Positions 1 through 6,600 of a DNA stretch of 16,985 nucleotides are shown piece by piece. A program made the position numbers and the translations under genes. The stretch spans positions 1 to 16,985 of the forward strand of contig CAKUWD010000039.1 of assembly GCA_934699065.1 (NCBI GenBank), read 5' to 3'. Each line of letters begins with the position of its first letter. The stretch's first letter is position 1. The DNA is from an uncultured Treponema sp. Lineage in GTDB: Bacteria; Spirochaetota; Spirochaetia; Treponematales; Treponemataceae. The notes beneath the pieces are model-generated. The model had not been told where the DNA came from. It made no database searches and saw only the letters and a list, made by a program, of their open reading frames with translations.

Positions 1-8
1 GGTACCAT
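1..8 (-). CDS. 5' end of a gene leaving the window (partial)
   Basis: On the minus strand an ATG (complement of 6-8) is preceded, after 6 nt, by a strong Shine-Dalgarno sequence AAGGAGGG (complement of 15-22). Only Met-Val and part of a third codon lie inside the window, so the product cannot be named. The 138 bases between this start and the HD-GYP stop at 147 show no other gene. They are AT-rich near 22-35 and could hold this gene's promoter, but no clear -35/-10 pair was found. The call rests on the ribosome binding site and its spacing alone. Confidence 0.4.
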
Positions 9-146
9 AGTGTACCCTCCTTCAATAATATATTCGCACACGCCACACCCGTGACCAGCGAAATAATGTAAATGTTCTAAGATATTACCATTTTTACGGC
101 ATTGCGTGAAGATAGGGGGGAATTCTAATGACTTATGATTCGTACT

Positions 147-1841
147 TTATTCTGTCTTTGAGTAGTAGTCTTCGAGTTTTGAACGGGCTGCCACATAGTA
201 TTTTTCAAGCTGCTTGTCAAAATGTTTACCAAAGCTTTCCATCATAATAGAGTCAGCTTTTTCAAAACTCATAGCTTCTTTATAAACACGCTTACTTACA
301 AGAGCATCATAAACATCTGCTACAGCCATAATGCGTGCCTCAAGAGGAATTTCTTCGCCTTTTAAGCCTTTAGGATAACCAGAGCCATCCCAGCGTTCGT
401 GATGATAGTGGGCAACATTTTCTGCAAGAATATGGAAGGCCTGATCATCAGTATCTTTCAAAATCTCATGAACGATGCGGGCACCTTCTTCAGCATGAGT
501 TTTCATCTTTTCAAATTCTTCATCAGTGAAGCGGCCTGGTTTTCTTAAAATTGCATCATCTACGGCAATCTTTCCAAGGTCGTGCATAGGTGCTGCCTTA
601 ATAATGTTGTAACAGAATTCATTAGTAAGAATCAGCCTGTCATCGCTCTTATCTTTCTGGATTTCTTCAATTAAAATATTTACGACATCGCTTGTTCTTT
701 TAATGTGACCACCAGTAGAATTGTCGCGGCTTTCAACCATGGCTGCCATACTAAGAATCAGTTTGTTATGCATTTCAACAATGTGTTTAGTTTTCTGGTT
801 TACTTCATCGCGCAGCTTGTCATTAAATCCGTTGAGAAGCGAAATGTATTTCTGATCCTTAGTATCATCCTGCATATAAAGAATGTAACCGCGGTTAACT
901 CTTCCATCATAAAGCTTGTTAATATCAACCTGATAAATCTGCTCGCCAAAATCTTTATGGAAGCTGTTATTTTTAGGATTGATAACGTATTTGCGGATGT
1001 TTTCTATAATATCACGGCTTAACTCAGGGTGTTTGAGAACAGAATCATCAACCTTTAAGTCATCGAGCTCAGGGTAAATATTCTTTGCAATCTGATTACT
1101 TCCCAGATAATTGAAGCTGTCATCAAAAGAAACAAAGCCGGTTTTCCCGTTAAAGGCAATAGTTTCAATTACAGTTTCAGTAACATCATAAAGTACAATT
1201 CTTCTGCTTATCATAAGCAATACAAGTTCACAAAGAACATAAGATAATGGAAGTAAATCAACTCTAAGATGGAAAAGTCTGCCTATAAAGAATGTAAGGA
1301 CAGGAATAGCTTCACACGCAAGCATGTATCTGAGGTTCTGGCGGGAAACATCATTTTTTTTGCGGAAGGCGTAAATAGTGGCACAAATAGTTATTACCAT
1401 GTAAATTAATATCTGAATGTAGTAAAGCGTATGCAATATTCCGTACTCTTTATGCAGAATCAGATTGTTTCCAATCATTTCTCCGCTGAGGCCCTTGTAA
1501 AAAATCGGATATGAACCAATTGTCAGGGAAGAAAGATAGAAGAAGGTAGAAATAGCAAGTAAAATCAATCTGATTGATTTTTTAATATTCAGATTACACA
1601 GATTGAAAATTGCATACATTATAAAAATATGGGCAAATATTCCAAGATAAGAAATCTTAATTCCAAGAATAGCTTCCGGCAGAGTCGCAGAAGCAGCAAT
1701 AATATAATAACCCAGATTAACAACCGGGATAAGCGCAAAGTTCAACGTAAGAAATACAGAAAATCTTTTACGCCAGATTCCTGCATATATTCCAGCCATC
1801 AAAAGAGAAAGAATAAAAAGAATTGCATAGTAAACTTTCAT
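147..1841 (-). CDS. Membrane-anchored HD-GYP domain protein (putative c-di-GMP phosphodiesterase)
   Basis: 564 residues. Residues 1-215 are a run of about seven hydrophobic segments, resembling the N-terminal 7TM sensor module found on some signalling proteins. Residues 222-330 look like a PAS-type region. A short helical linker (335-365) leads to an HD-GYP domain at about 360-560. Visible metal-site and signature residues are H379, H420-D421, K424, H450, H480-H481, the GYP triplet at 488-490 and D509. HD-GYP domains usually hydrolyse cyclic di-GMP, and the signature residues appear intact, so the protein is probably active. A GAGGTG ribosome binding site (1852-1857) sits 10 nt before the ATG. 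The gene follows the alpha/beta hydrolase by 31 nt on the same strand, so the two are probably co-transcribed. The sensed signal is unknown. Confidence 0.93.
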   Translation of the reverse strand: MKVYYAILFILSLLMAGIYAGIWRKRFSVFLTLNFALIPVVNLGYYIIAASATLPEAILGIKISYLGIFAHIFIMYAIFNLCNLNIKKSIRLILLAISTFFYLSSLTIGSYPIFYKGLSGEMIGNNLILHKEYGILHTLYYIQILIYMVITICATIYAFRKKNDVSRQNLRYMLACEAIPVLTFFIGRLFHLRVDLLPLSYVLCELVLLMISRRIVLYDVTETVIETIAFNGKTGFVSFDDSFNYLGSNQIAKNIYPELDDLKVDDSVLKHPELSRDIIENIRKYVINPKNNSFHKDFGEQIYQVDINKLYDGRVNRGYILYMQDDTKDQKYISLLNGFNDKLRDEVNQKTKHIVEMHNKLILSMAAMVESRDNSTGGHIKRTSDVVNILIEEIQKDKSDDRLILTNEFCYNIIKAAPMHDLGKIAVDDAILRKPGRFTDEEFEKMKTHAEEGARIVHEILKDTDDQAFHILAENVAHYHHERWDGSGYPKGLKGEEIPLEARIMAVADVYDALVSKRVYKEAMSFEKADSIMMESFGKHFDKQLEKYYVAARSKLEDYYSKTE

Positions 1842-1872
1842 AAATATTTAACACCTCAAAAAAGAAAAAACT

Positions 1873-2802
1873 TCACTTATTTATAGAAGAAATAAAAGAA
1901 CGAAAGAAGTTACATTCATCATCATTACAGATTACAGCCTCGGGAAGTTTCGGGTCGCAGTGGAAAACATGCCAGAGAGCTTTTTCCGGACTACCATAAC
2001 AATGAAGTTCATTGCGAACTCCAGCTTTATCAAGAGCCTTTTTTATTATATCCGCCTGATTGTATAAAAAATCTCCAATACAAGTCATAATAAAAGCCGG
2101 TGGAAAATCTTTTGTAACATGAGCGGCAGAGTTTATAAGCTGAACCTCTTCTGGAGTTCCGCCATGTGGAAGGTAGCCTTTTCTCAGAAGACGGAATTTA
2201 GGTTCAGAATCATCAAGAGTATATTTTCCACAGTTTAAGGCTACTGCACGAAGAGTCATTTTTTTATCTTTTATAAAAGGATAGTTTTTTTTGTATTCAG
2301 CATTTGTAATAGCATCACAATAAAGAGAAAGCAGATGGCCGCCGGCAGAGTCACCTACTGCAAAAAAATTAGAAGTATCAAAACCATATTGATCGGCATT
2401 TGCGCAGGCCCATTGAAAAACACTTTCAGTATCCTGCATAGAAGAAGGAAATTTTGCTTCGGGAGCAAGACGATAAGAATAATTAATAACCGCAAAGCCC
2501 CGCTGGGCAAGGCGCATACAATAAAACTGATATCTGTTTTTATCGCCGTAAACCCAGGCACCGCCATGAACACTCACAATTACTGGAAGTTTTTTTAAGC
2601 TGTCATCAGATTCAAGAGCATTCTTTGGACGGTAAACATCCAGTAACTGCCATTTTTTTAACCGGCGGTCATTTCCATAGAGAATGTTATCATAGCGCAT
2701 TATGTCGGCGGGAGTAGTCTGACCGGCATCTCGTCTTTTATCAGAAGAACCAAAAGTATGTCTAATATTTCTTGCAGCAAAAAACTGAATAATTGATGAC
2801 AT
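1873..2802 (-). CDS. Alpha/beta hydrolase, HSL-type esterase/lipase
   Basis: 309 residues, the usual length for the family. The HGGAW motif at 79-83 is the oxyanion-hole signature of hormone-sensitive-lipase-like carboxylesterases. GDSAGG at 150-155 is the nucleophile elbow, with Ser152 as nucleophile. The acid is probably D244 (in CIGD) and the base H278 or H281 (in LWHVFH). There is no signal peptide, so it should act in the cytoplasm on small esters. The substrate cannot be read from sequence; acetylated sugars or acyl esters are plausible. GGAG (2807-2810) lies only 4 nt before the ATG. It is the first gene of a two-gene operon with the HD-GYP gene and has a good upstream promoter at 2827-2854. 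Confidence 0.92.
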   Translation of the reverse strand: MSSIIQFFAARNIRHTFGSSDKRRDAGQTTPADIMRYDNILYGNDRRLKKWQLLDVYRPKNALESDDSLKKLPVIVSVHGGAWVYGDKNRYQFYCMRLAQRGFAVINYSYRLAPEAKFPSSMQDTESVFQWACANADQYGFDTSNFFAVGDSAGGHLLSLYCDAITNAEYKKNYPFIKDKKMTLRAVALNCGKYTLDDSEPKFRLLRKGYLPHGGTPEEVQLINSAAHVTKDFPPAFIMTCIGDFLYNQADIIKKALDKAGVRNELHCYGSPEKALWHVFHCDPKLPEAVICNDDECNFFRSFISSINK

Positions 2803-2826
2803 AAAACTCCATTAAAATAACACCTA

Positions 2827-2854
2827 ATTATATCATATAATATTCTAAATTCAA
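2827..2854 (-). promoter_or_regulatory. Promoter for the hydrolase/HD-GYP operon
   Basis: On the minus strand TTGAAT (2849-2854) and TATAAT (2827-2832) are separated by 16 bp, a good match to a housekeeping sigma factor promoter. It lies 25 bp before the start codon at 2802. Confidence 0.55.
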
Positions 2855-2871
2855 AAAAAATCGTAATTGCC

Positions 2872-2900
2872 TTGCTCCTGACTACGTCACACGATAAAAT
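2872..2900 (+). promoter_or_regulatory. Candidate promoter of the NUDIX gene, giving a near-leaderless mRNA
   Basis: TTGCTC (2872-2877) and TAAAAT (2895-2900) are 17 bp apart. Only 6 nt separate the -10 hexamer from the ATG at 2907, and no Shine-Dalgarno sequence is present, so transcription would begin at or next to the start codon. Confidence 0.4.
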
Positions 2901-2906
2901 CTAAAT

Positions 2907-3512
2907 ATGCAGAAAATGAAAACACTTGTAAATACCACGCTTTGTTATATAGAAAAAAACGGCTGCTATCTCATGCTCCATCGCACAAAAAAAGAGCACG
3001 ACTACAATAAAGATAAATGGATTGGAATCGGCGGCAAGTTTGAAAACGGCGAGTCGCCTGAAGATTGTGCTGTGCGCGAGGTTAAAGAAGAAACTGGCCT
3101 CGAAATTGCACCGGAAGATTTAGAATATTGCGGAATTGTTACCTTTGTGGATGTGAGTAATATAGGTGAGGGGGAAAGCCTTCCCCCTGGGCTCAGCCCG
3201 CAGACGGTCTTCGCCACACCCCCATCTCCTAGGGGCGAACCCCCTAAAACCCCCGGTATATACACCGAGTTCATGCACATTTTCCGTGCCCGAAAATTCA
3301 GCGGAGTTCTCAAAACTGACTGCGATGAGGGTGACCTTGAATGGGTTCCTCTTTCAAAATTAAAAGAGCTGCCCCACTGGCAGGCAGACGAAATCTTTTA
3401 CGACTTCCTCGAAGAGAATCATCCCTTTTACTCGCTCAAGGCTGTTTACAAAAACAATAAACTGATTGAAACGTATCTGAACGGGGCTCCATATAATCAT
3501 TTCGGGAATTGA
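2907..3512 (+). CDS. NUDIX hydrolase (8-oxo-dGTP diphosphatase-like) with a repeat-encoded insertion
   Basis: 201 residues. A perfect NUDIX box (GX5EX7REUXEEXGU) spans residues 43-65, with the metal-binding R57-E58 and E61-E62. It should hydrolyse a nucleoside diphosphate linked to another group; the N-terminal LCYIEKNG and MLHRTKKE segments resemble MutT-like 8-oxo-dGTP diphosphatases of about 155-165 residues. The excess length lies at residues 84-117, a Pro/Gly-rich stretch encoded by a palindromic repeat (about 3156-3256). It falls between the strand ending VTFVD and the strand YTEFMHIF. The frame is kept and the C-terminal part (FYDFLEENHPFYSL) is normal. The stop codon lies at the junction with another repeat (from 3509). 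No Shine-Dalgarno sequence precedes the ATG. Whether the insertion leaves the enzyme active cannot be told. Confidence 0.92.
   Translation: MQKMKTLVNTTLCYIEKNGCYLMLHRTKKEHDYNKDKWIGIGGKFENGESPEDCAVREVKEETGLEIAPEDLEYCGIVTFVDVSNIGEGESLPPGLSPQTVFATPPSPRGEPPKTPGIYTEFMHIFRARKFSGVLKTDCDEGDLEWVPLSKLKELPHWQADEIFYDFLEENHPFYSLKAVYKNNKLIETYLNGAPYNHFGN
3165..3256. repeat. G/C-rich palindromic element inside the NUDIX gene
   Basis: Much more GC-rich than the flanking coding DNA and made of back-to-back hairpins. AGGGGGAA (3169-3176) pairs with TTCCCCCT (3181-3188) across AGCC. GGGCT (3189-3193) pairs with AGCCC (3195-3199). CCCC (3220-3223) pairs with GGGG (3232-3235) around a CCTAGG centre. It encodes the low-complexity Pro/Gly segment that interrupts the NUDIX fold. 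No second copy is present in the window, so its dispersed nature is inferred. Confidence 0.65.
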
Positions 3513-3580
3513 GCCTGAACCTGCGGTGGTTGAGCCTGAACCTGCGGTGGTTGAGCCTGTCGAAACCACCTGTCAGGCTC
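3509..3580. repeat. 21-bp tandem repeats running into a hairpin
   Basis: A 21-bp unit beginning TTGAGCCTG and ending GCGGTGG occurs exactly at 3509-3529 and 3530-3550. A diverged third unit follows at 3551-3570. GGTGGTT (3546-3552) pairs with AACCACC (3564-3570), and GAGCCTG (3553-3559) can alternatively pair with CAGGCTC (3574-3580). The GGTGGTT...AACCACC core recurs inside the ABC gene at 7342-7381. The NUDIX stop codon TGA (3510-3512) belongs to the first unit. Confidence 0.75.
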
Positions 3581-3605
3581 CTCGCAATGACAACACCGTT
3601 GTGTC

Positions 3606-3628
3606 ATCCTCGGGCTTGACCCGAGGAT
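3606..3628. repeat. Dispersed hairpin repeat, possible terminator between convergent genes
   Basis: ATCCTCGGG (3606-3614) pairs perfectly with CCCGAGGAT (3620-3628) across CTTGA. It belongs to the same family as the hairpins at 13606-13626 and 15543-15563: a GTCAT start, a CCGAA-type arm and a CTTG-type loop. It abuts the cdd stop codon and lies between convergent genes, so it could end transcripts. It has no U-tract. Confidence 0.6.
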
Positions 3629-3631
3629 CTA

Positions 3632-4042
3632 TTACAAACTAAAACTTTCCGGTAGCAGCTCTGCCAGGGTAAAAACCTTCTGTTCTCCCTTACCGTTGGC
3701 GAGAATGATTTTGAACTCGCGGTCGCAGAACTCAGAAAGCACCTGGCGGCAGACTCCGCATGGCGGACAGAAATCCTGAATCTGAACTTTACCATTTTCA
3801 TCTTCCGGGCCACCAACAACTGCAATTGCTTCAAAGTTGCGAACACCTTCGCTTACAGCCTTAAATACAGCAGTGCGTTCGGCACAGTTGCTCGGTCCGT
3901 AGGCTGCATTTTCAATATTACAGCCAGTCCACACCTTGCCGTTCTTATCCAGCAGGGCAGCACCCACATGAAAGTGAGAGTAGGGTACATACGAGCGTTT
4001 TGTCATTTCAGTTGCGGTTTTTATAAGTTCTTCATAATTCAT
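3632..4042 (-). CDS. cdd: Cytidine deaminase
   Basis: 136 residues, the normal length of a homotetrameric cytidine deaminase. The enzyme converts cytidine and deoxycytidine to uridine and deoxyuridine in pyrimidine salvage. HVGAAL (25-30), NIENAAYGPSNCAERTA (42-58) and PCGVCRQVL (94-102) are present. The Zn2+ ligands are C53, C95 and C98, the catalytic acid is E55, and N42 and E44 contact the ribose. The start is unusual: there is no Shine-Dalgarno sequence, and a TATGAT hexamer lies only 11 nt before the ATG, so the transcript may be almost leaderless. The gene is convergent with NUDIX and divergent from the 137-residue hypothetical gene. Confidence 0.97.
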   Translation of the reverse strand: MNYEELIKTATEMTKRSYVPYSHFHVGAALLDKNGKVWTGCNIENAAYGPSNCAERTAVFKAVSEGVRNFEAIAVVGGPEDENGKVQIQDFCPPCGVCRQVLSEFCDREFKIILANGKGEQKVFTLAELLPESFSL

Positions 4043-4053
4043 GTTTTTATTTT

Positions 4054-4059
4054 ATCATA
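4054..4059 (-). promoter_or_regulatory. Candidate -10 element for cdd
   Basis: TATGAT on the minus strand ends 11 nt before the cdd ATG. The -35 region is only T-rich, so the promoter is weakly supported. Confidence 0.3.
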
Positions 4060-4088
4060 TTTTTGTTTTATTTCATCAAAAAAATTAG

Positions 4089-4094
4089 TATACT
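4089..4094 (+). promoter_or_regulatory. Candidate -10 element upstream of the 137-residue hypothetical gene
   Basis: TATACT lies just before the 101-bp repeat, so the repeat would be part of the 5' untranslated RNA. No convincing -35 was found at 16-18 bp. Confidence 0.3.
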
Positions 4095-4107
4095 TTAATT
4101 GTAGTCA

Positions 4108-4208
4108 TGCTGAACTTAGGGAGCGATGGCTGAAAGCCATTAAAATGCTCCGGTGGAGCATTTTAAGCGAGTCTCCGAGCAGCTGTGCTGCGAAGGGGCA
4201 AGCATCTA
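4108..4208 (+). repeat. 101-bp dispersed multi-hairpin repeat, copy A
   Basis: Copy A of an element whose second copy lies inverted at 13635-13735; both are 101 bp and differ at 9 positions. It folds into ATGGCT/AGCCAT (4126-4131 with 4135-4140), an 11-bp perfect hairpin (4141-4151 with 4155-4165, loop GGT) and GCAGC/GCTGC across TGT (near 4179-4191). The ends ATGCT and AGCAT can close the structure. Changes between copies keep the stems paired. It fills the 5' leader of the downstream gene and stops just before that gene's ribosome binding site. Confidence 0.87.
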
Positions 4209-4225
4209 TAGGAGGTATAACCGCT

Positions 4226-4639
4226 ATGGCAAACGACATTCAGGTAAATCAGGCAATCAATCTTACAGATCAGCTTATTGCGGAACTGGATCAGGCAGAA
4301 CGTCAGCTTTCTTCAGCTCGCAACTGGAGTTTTTTAGACGTACTTGGTGGCGGCTTTATTGTAGATTTGATTAAGCATTCTAAGTTGAGCAATGCTAAGG
4401 TTTCTATGGATCGTGTGAATTACCTGCTTCAGGAACTCAGGCGTGTTCTTGGCGGCATCAGTATGCCTGGTGACTATAGCATGAGTGTAGGCGGTTTTGC
4501 TACTTTTGCAGACTTCTTTTTCGACAGCGGCATTGTTGATGTTTATATGACGGCGAAGATTATGAGCAGCCTGAATGAAGTGCGTAACCTCAAAAACCGC
4601 TGTTACGAACTTCGTACAAGATTGTCTAGTATAAGATAG
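4226..4639 (+). CDS. Hypothetical protein, 137 residues, unrecognised
   Basis: I do not recognise the family. The start was chosen at the ATG that follows GGAGGT (4211-4216) after 9 nt. The frame stays open upstream to 3968, but that extension runs through the repeat and the antisense of cdd. The protein has no signal peptide. Residues 8-33 form a charged, probably coiled-coil helix. A glycine-rich hydrophobic segment follows (VLGGGFIVDLI, 39-49), then a second amphipathic helix (57-77), a Gly/Phe-rich stretch around 80-105 and a basic C-terminal helix. A small helical cytoplasmic protein or one peripherally bound to membrane is likely. It is convergent with the ABC exporter operon and ends at a large hairpin. 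Confidence 0.85.
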   Translation: MANDIQVNQAINLTDQLIAELDQAERQLSSARNWSFLDVLGGGFIVDLIKHSKLSNAKVSMDRVNYLLQELRRVLGGISMPGDYSMSVGGFATFADFFFDSGIVDVYMTAKIMSSLNEVRNLKNRCYELRTRLSSIR

Positions 4640-4654
4640 ATTGAAATCTATACA

Positions 4655-4770
4655 AAAAGGGGAATCTGAATCCTACTGCAAATACGCGGCTAAGATTATT
4701 CTGACAATCGGTCAAGCCGATTGCAGAATAACTTAGAGTGTATTTGCAGCAGTCTTCATTTTCCCCTTTT
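4655..4770. terminator. Very large nested hairpin, probable bidirectional terminator
   Basis: A 116-bp inverted repeat. AAAAGGGGAA (4655-4664) pairs with TTCCCCTTTT (4761-4770), TGAA (4667-4670) with TTCA (4755-4758), CTGCAAATAC (4676-4685) with GTATTTGCAG (4740-4749), and CTAAG (4690-4694) with CTTAG (4732-4736). TTATTCTG (4696-4703) pairs with CAGAATAA (4724-4731) and CAATCGG (4705-4711) with CCGATTG (4717-4723), leaving a 5-nt loop. Single unpaired A bases lie at 4695 and 4704 on one arm. The ends give a T-run on both strands, and it sits between convergent genes. It is far longer than an ordinary terminator. Confidence 0.75.
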
Positions 4771-4785
4771 CGTTTAACTTATAAA

Positions 4786-6549
4786 TCAGGCGAATTGAGC
4801 CTGACGAAGTTTATAATATTCGCCTTTCATGTTCATCAATTCTGTCGGGCTGCCGCTTTCCACAATGCCGCCCTTATCAATTACAAAAATGCGGTCTGCA
4901 TTTTGAATTGTTGAAAGGCGGTGGGCAATTACAAAGCTTGTGCGGCCCTTGAGCATCTGGGCAATTCCTTTCTGAACAAGAAGTTCTGTCTTAGTATCAA
5001 TACTAGAGGTTGCCTCGTCCAGAATCAGAATGCGAGGATTACTGAGCATAGTGCGGGCAAAGGCAACCAGCTGTCTCTGTCCGTTGCTCAGTTCTCCACC
5101 GCGGGCTGTTAGCTTTGTGTCGTAACCGTCAGGCAGTTCTCGGATAAAATCGTCTGCGTGAACAGCGCGGCTGGCAGCCAGCATTTCTTCTTCACTCGCA
5201 TCCAGCTTGCCATACATAATATTTTCACGGATTGTGCCGCTGAAAATATAGTTGTCCTGCGTCATAATTCCCATTTGGGTGCGCAGACTTGCAAGCTCTA
5301 CATTACGAATGTCTTTTCCGTCAATCAGGATGGCCCCGTCCTTAATATCATAAAAACGGCTCACCAGATTAACTACCGTAGATTTACCGGCGCCCGTAGG
5401 TCCTACAAGAGCAATTGTTTCGCCCTGAGTCACAGAGAAATCAACATTTTTAAGAACATCTACATCTTCCTTGTATCCGAAGGTAACGTCCTTAAAGTCA
5501 ACATTTCCCTTGATTGCAGGCATTGCTTCTGCCCCGTCCTTACTGGTAACCACTGCCTCGCGGTCTATAATTTCAAAAATACGTTCAGCACCACTGGCCG
5601 CATTAATAAACTGGTTGTAAAAATTACTCAGGTTCAAAATAGGCTGCCAGAACATTCCGACGTAGCTTCCAAAGGCAATATAAGTTCCAATGGAAACTCC
5701 TTCAATTCCAAGCAGTTTAATTCCTACCATATATAAAGCCATGGTTCCAACGCTCCAGCACAAATCAATCCAGGAACCAAAACCGTCGCACCATCGCACA
5801 GCACGAAGGAACTCGCGGCGGTCATCCCAAACCAGCTGCTGGAAAGTCTTGTCGGTTTCCTGTTCAGCGCGGAAGCTCTGAATAATCTTAATGCCCGAAA
5901 GGTCTTCATTAATGAAGGCATTCATATTCGAAGACTTCTGACGTTTTGCCTTCCAGTGTTTTTCTGCCATAATCGATATCAGAAAAACTCCGCCAATCAA
6001 AAATGGCAGACTGCAGAGGGCGGCCAAAGCCAGCTTCCAGTTTTTAATGAACATAATTACCATTACCGCAATAACCGTAACAAGGTTCGGAATTAAAGTA
6101 GTAACGGCATTTTCAATAATGTCCTTGAGCGAGTTCGAGTCACCGATAATTCTCGCAAGAATCTTTCCAGACGGACGTGAGTCAAAAAAGGCCAGATCCA
6201 GACTCTGAATGTGGTCGTACAATTCCTGACGCAGCTCCTGAATAACCTTGTTACTAGTCTTAGCCATCAAAAGCATACGAAGCTTAATTGCCAGCACTGC
6301 AAGAATATTGATGGACGCCCCAAGAGCCACAACGCGGATCAGGCCCGCAACGTTTCCCGGAATAATATAGCGGTCAATGGCCCTCTCACTCAAAAGCGGA
6401 TTCACCAGGTCCACCGCCGTACCAAAAGCCATGAGGGCAAAAACTCCCGCAATCCGTTTTTTATATTTGAGCAGGTAGCGGAAAAGTCGTGGCATCGTTT
6501 CGAAGTTAGACTTCTGCACCTGCTGTTCGTCTATTTTATAGCTATTCAT
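4786..6549 (-). CDS. ABC exporter half-transporter with canonical ATPase site (TM288-like)
   Basis: 587 residues from the chosen start: a six-helix transmembrane domain (about 30-320) followed by an ATPase domain. Counting from the upstream ATG at 6561, Walker A is GPTGAGKST (387-395), the Q-loop is Q435, the signature is LSNGQ (491-495), Walker B is ILILDE with catalytic Glu516, and the switch His is H547. The start at 6549 is preferred because GGAG (6556-6559) lies 6 nt upstream of it, while the ATG at 6561 has none. Together with the next gene it forms a heterodimeric exporter of the BmrCD/LmrCD/TM287-288 type. This subunit carries the catalytic Glu and a variant signature. Drugs or lipid-like compounds are typical substrates; the real one is unknown. 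Confidence 0.95.
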   Translation of the reverse strand: MNSYKIDEQQVQKSNFETMPRLFRYLLKYKKRIAGVFALMAFGTAVDLVNPLLSERAIDRYIIPGNVAGLIRVVALGASINILAVLAIKLRMLLMAKTSNKVIQELRQELYDHIQSLDLAFFDSRPSGKILARIIGDSNSLKDIIENAVTTLIPNLVTVIAVMVIMFIKNWKLALAALCSLPFLIGGVFLISIMAEKHWKAKRQKSSNMNAFINEDLSGIKIIQSFRAEQETDKTFQQLVWDDRREFLRAVRWCDGFGSWIDLCWSVGTMALYMVGIKLLGIEGVSIGTYIAFGSYVGMFWQPILNLSNFYNQFINAASGAERIFEIIDREAVVTSKDGAEAMPAIKGNVDFKDVTFGYKEDVDVLKNVDFSVTQGETIALVGPTGAGKSTVVNLVSRFYDIKDGAILIDGKDIRNVELASLRTQMGIMTQDNYIFSGTIRENIMYGKLDASEEEMLAASRAVHADDFIRELPDGYDTKLTARGGELSNGQRQLVAFARTMLSNPRILILDEATSSIDTKTELLVQKGIAQMLKGRTSFVIAHRLSTIQNADRIFVIDKGGIVESGSPTELMNMKGEYYKLRQAQFA

Positions 6550-6567
6550 TTCAATCTCCATTTTAGC

Positions 6568-6600
6568 TAAAAGCTATTAGCTATTAGCTTATAGCTTTTA
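6568..6600. repeat. Small hairpin between the two ABC genes
   Basis: TAAAAGCTAT (6568-6577) pairs perfectly with ATAGCTTTTA (6591-6600). The loop repeats TAGCTATTAGCT-like units. It fills the gap between the two genes, and the upstream gene's TAA (6598-6600) lies within the stem. It could tune the ratio of the two subunits. Confidence 0.5.

Noticed and set aside
1..20. GGTAC/GTACC palindrome at the left edge as a functional site
   Set aside because: A 5-bp arm around a start codon with strong ribosome binding site; likely chance.
3968..4225. Upstream extension of the 137-residue protein to 3968
   Set aside because: It runs through antisense cdd and the 101-bp repeat; a strong ribosome binding site places the start at 4226.
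4655..4778. Integron attC site (large hairpin with extrahelical bases near GTTTAAC at 4772-4778)
   Set aside because: Treponema can carry integrons, but there is no matching GTTRRRY/RYYYAAC pair at the two ends and no integrase or cassette array in the window.
4786..4804. Shared 13-bp stretch GAATTGAGCCTGA at the ABC gene end and the NUDIX 3' repeat
   Set aside because: Too short to argue for a repeat copy; in the ABC gene it encodes ordinary C-terminal residues.
6550..6561. Start of the TM288-like subunit at 6561
   Set aside because: The Shine-Dalgarno GGAG lies downstream of that ATG and 6 nt before the ATG at 6549.
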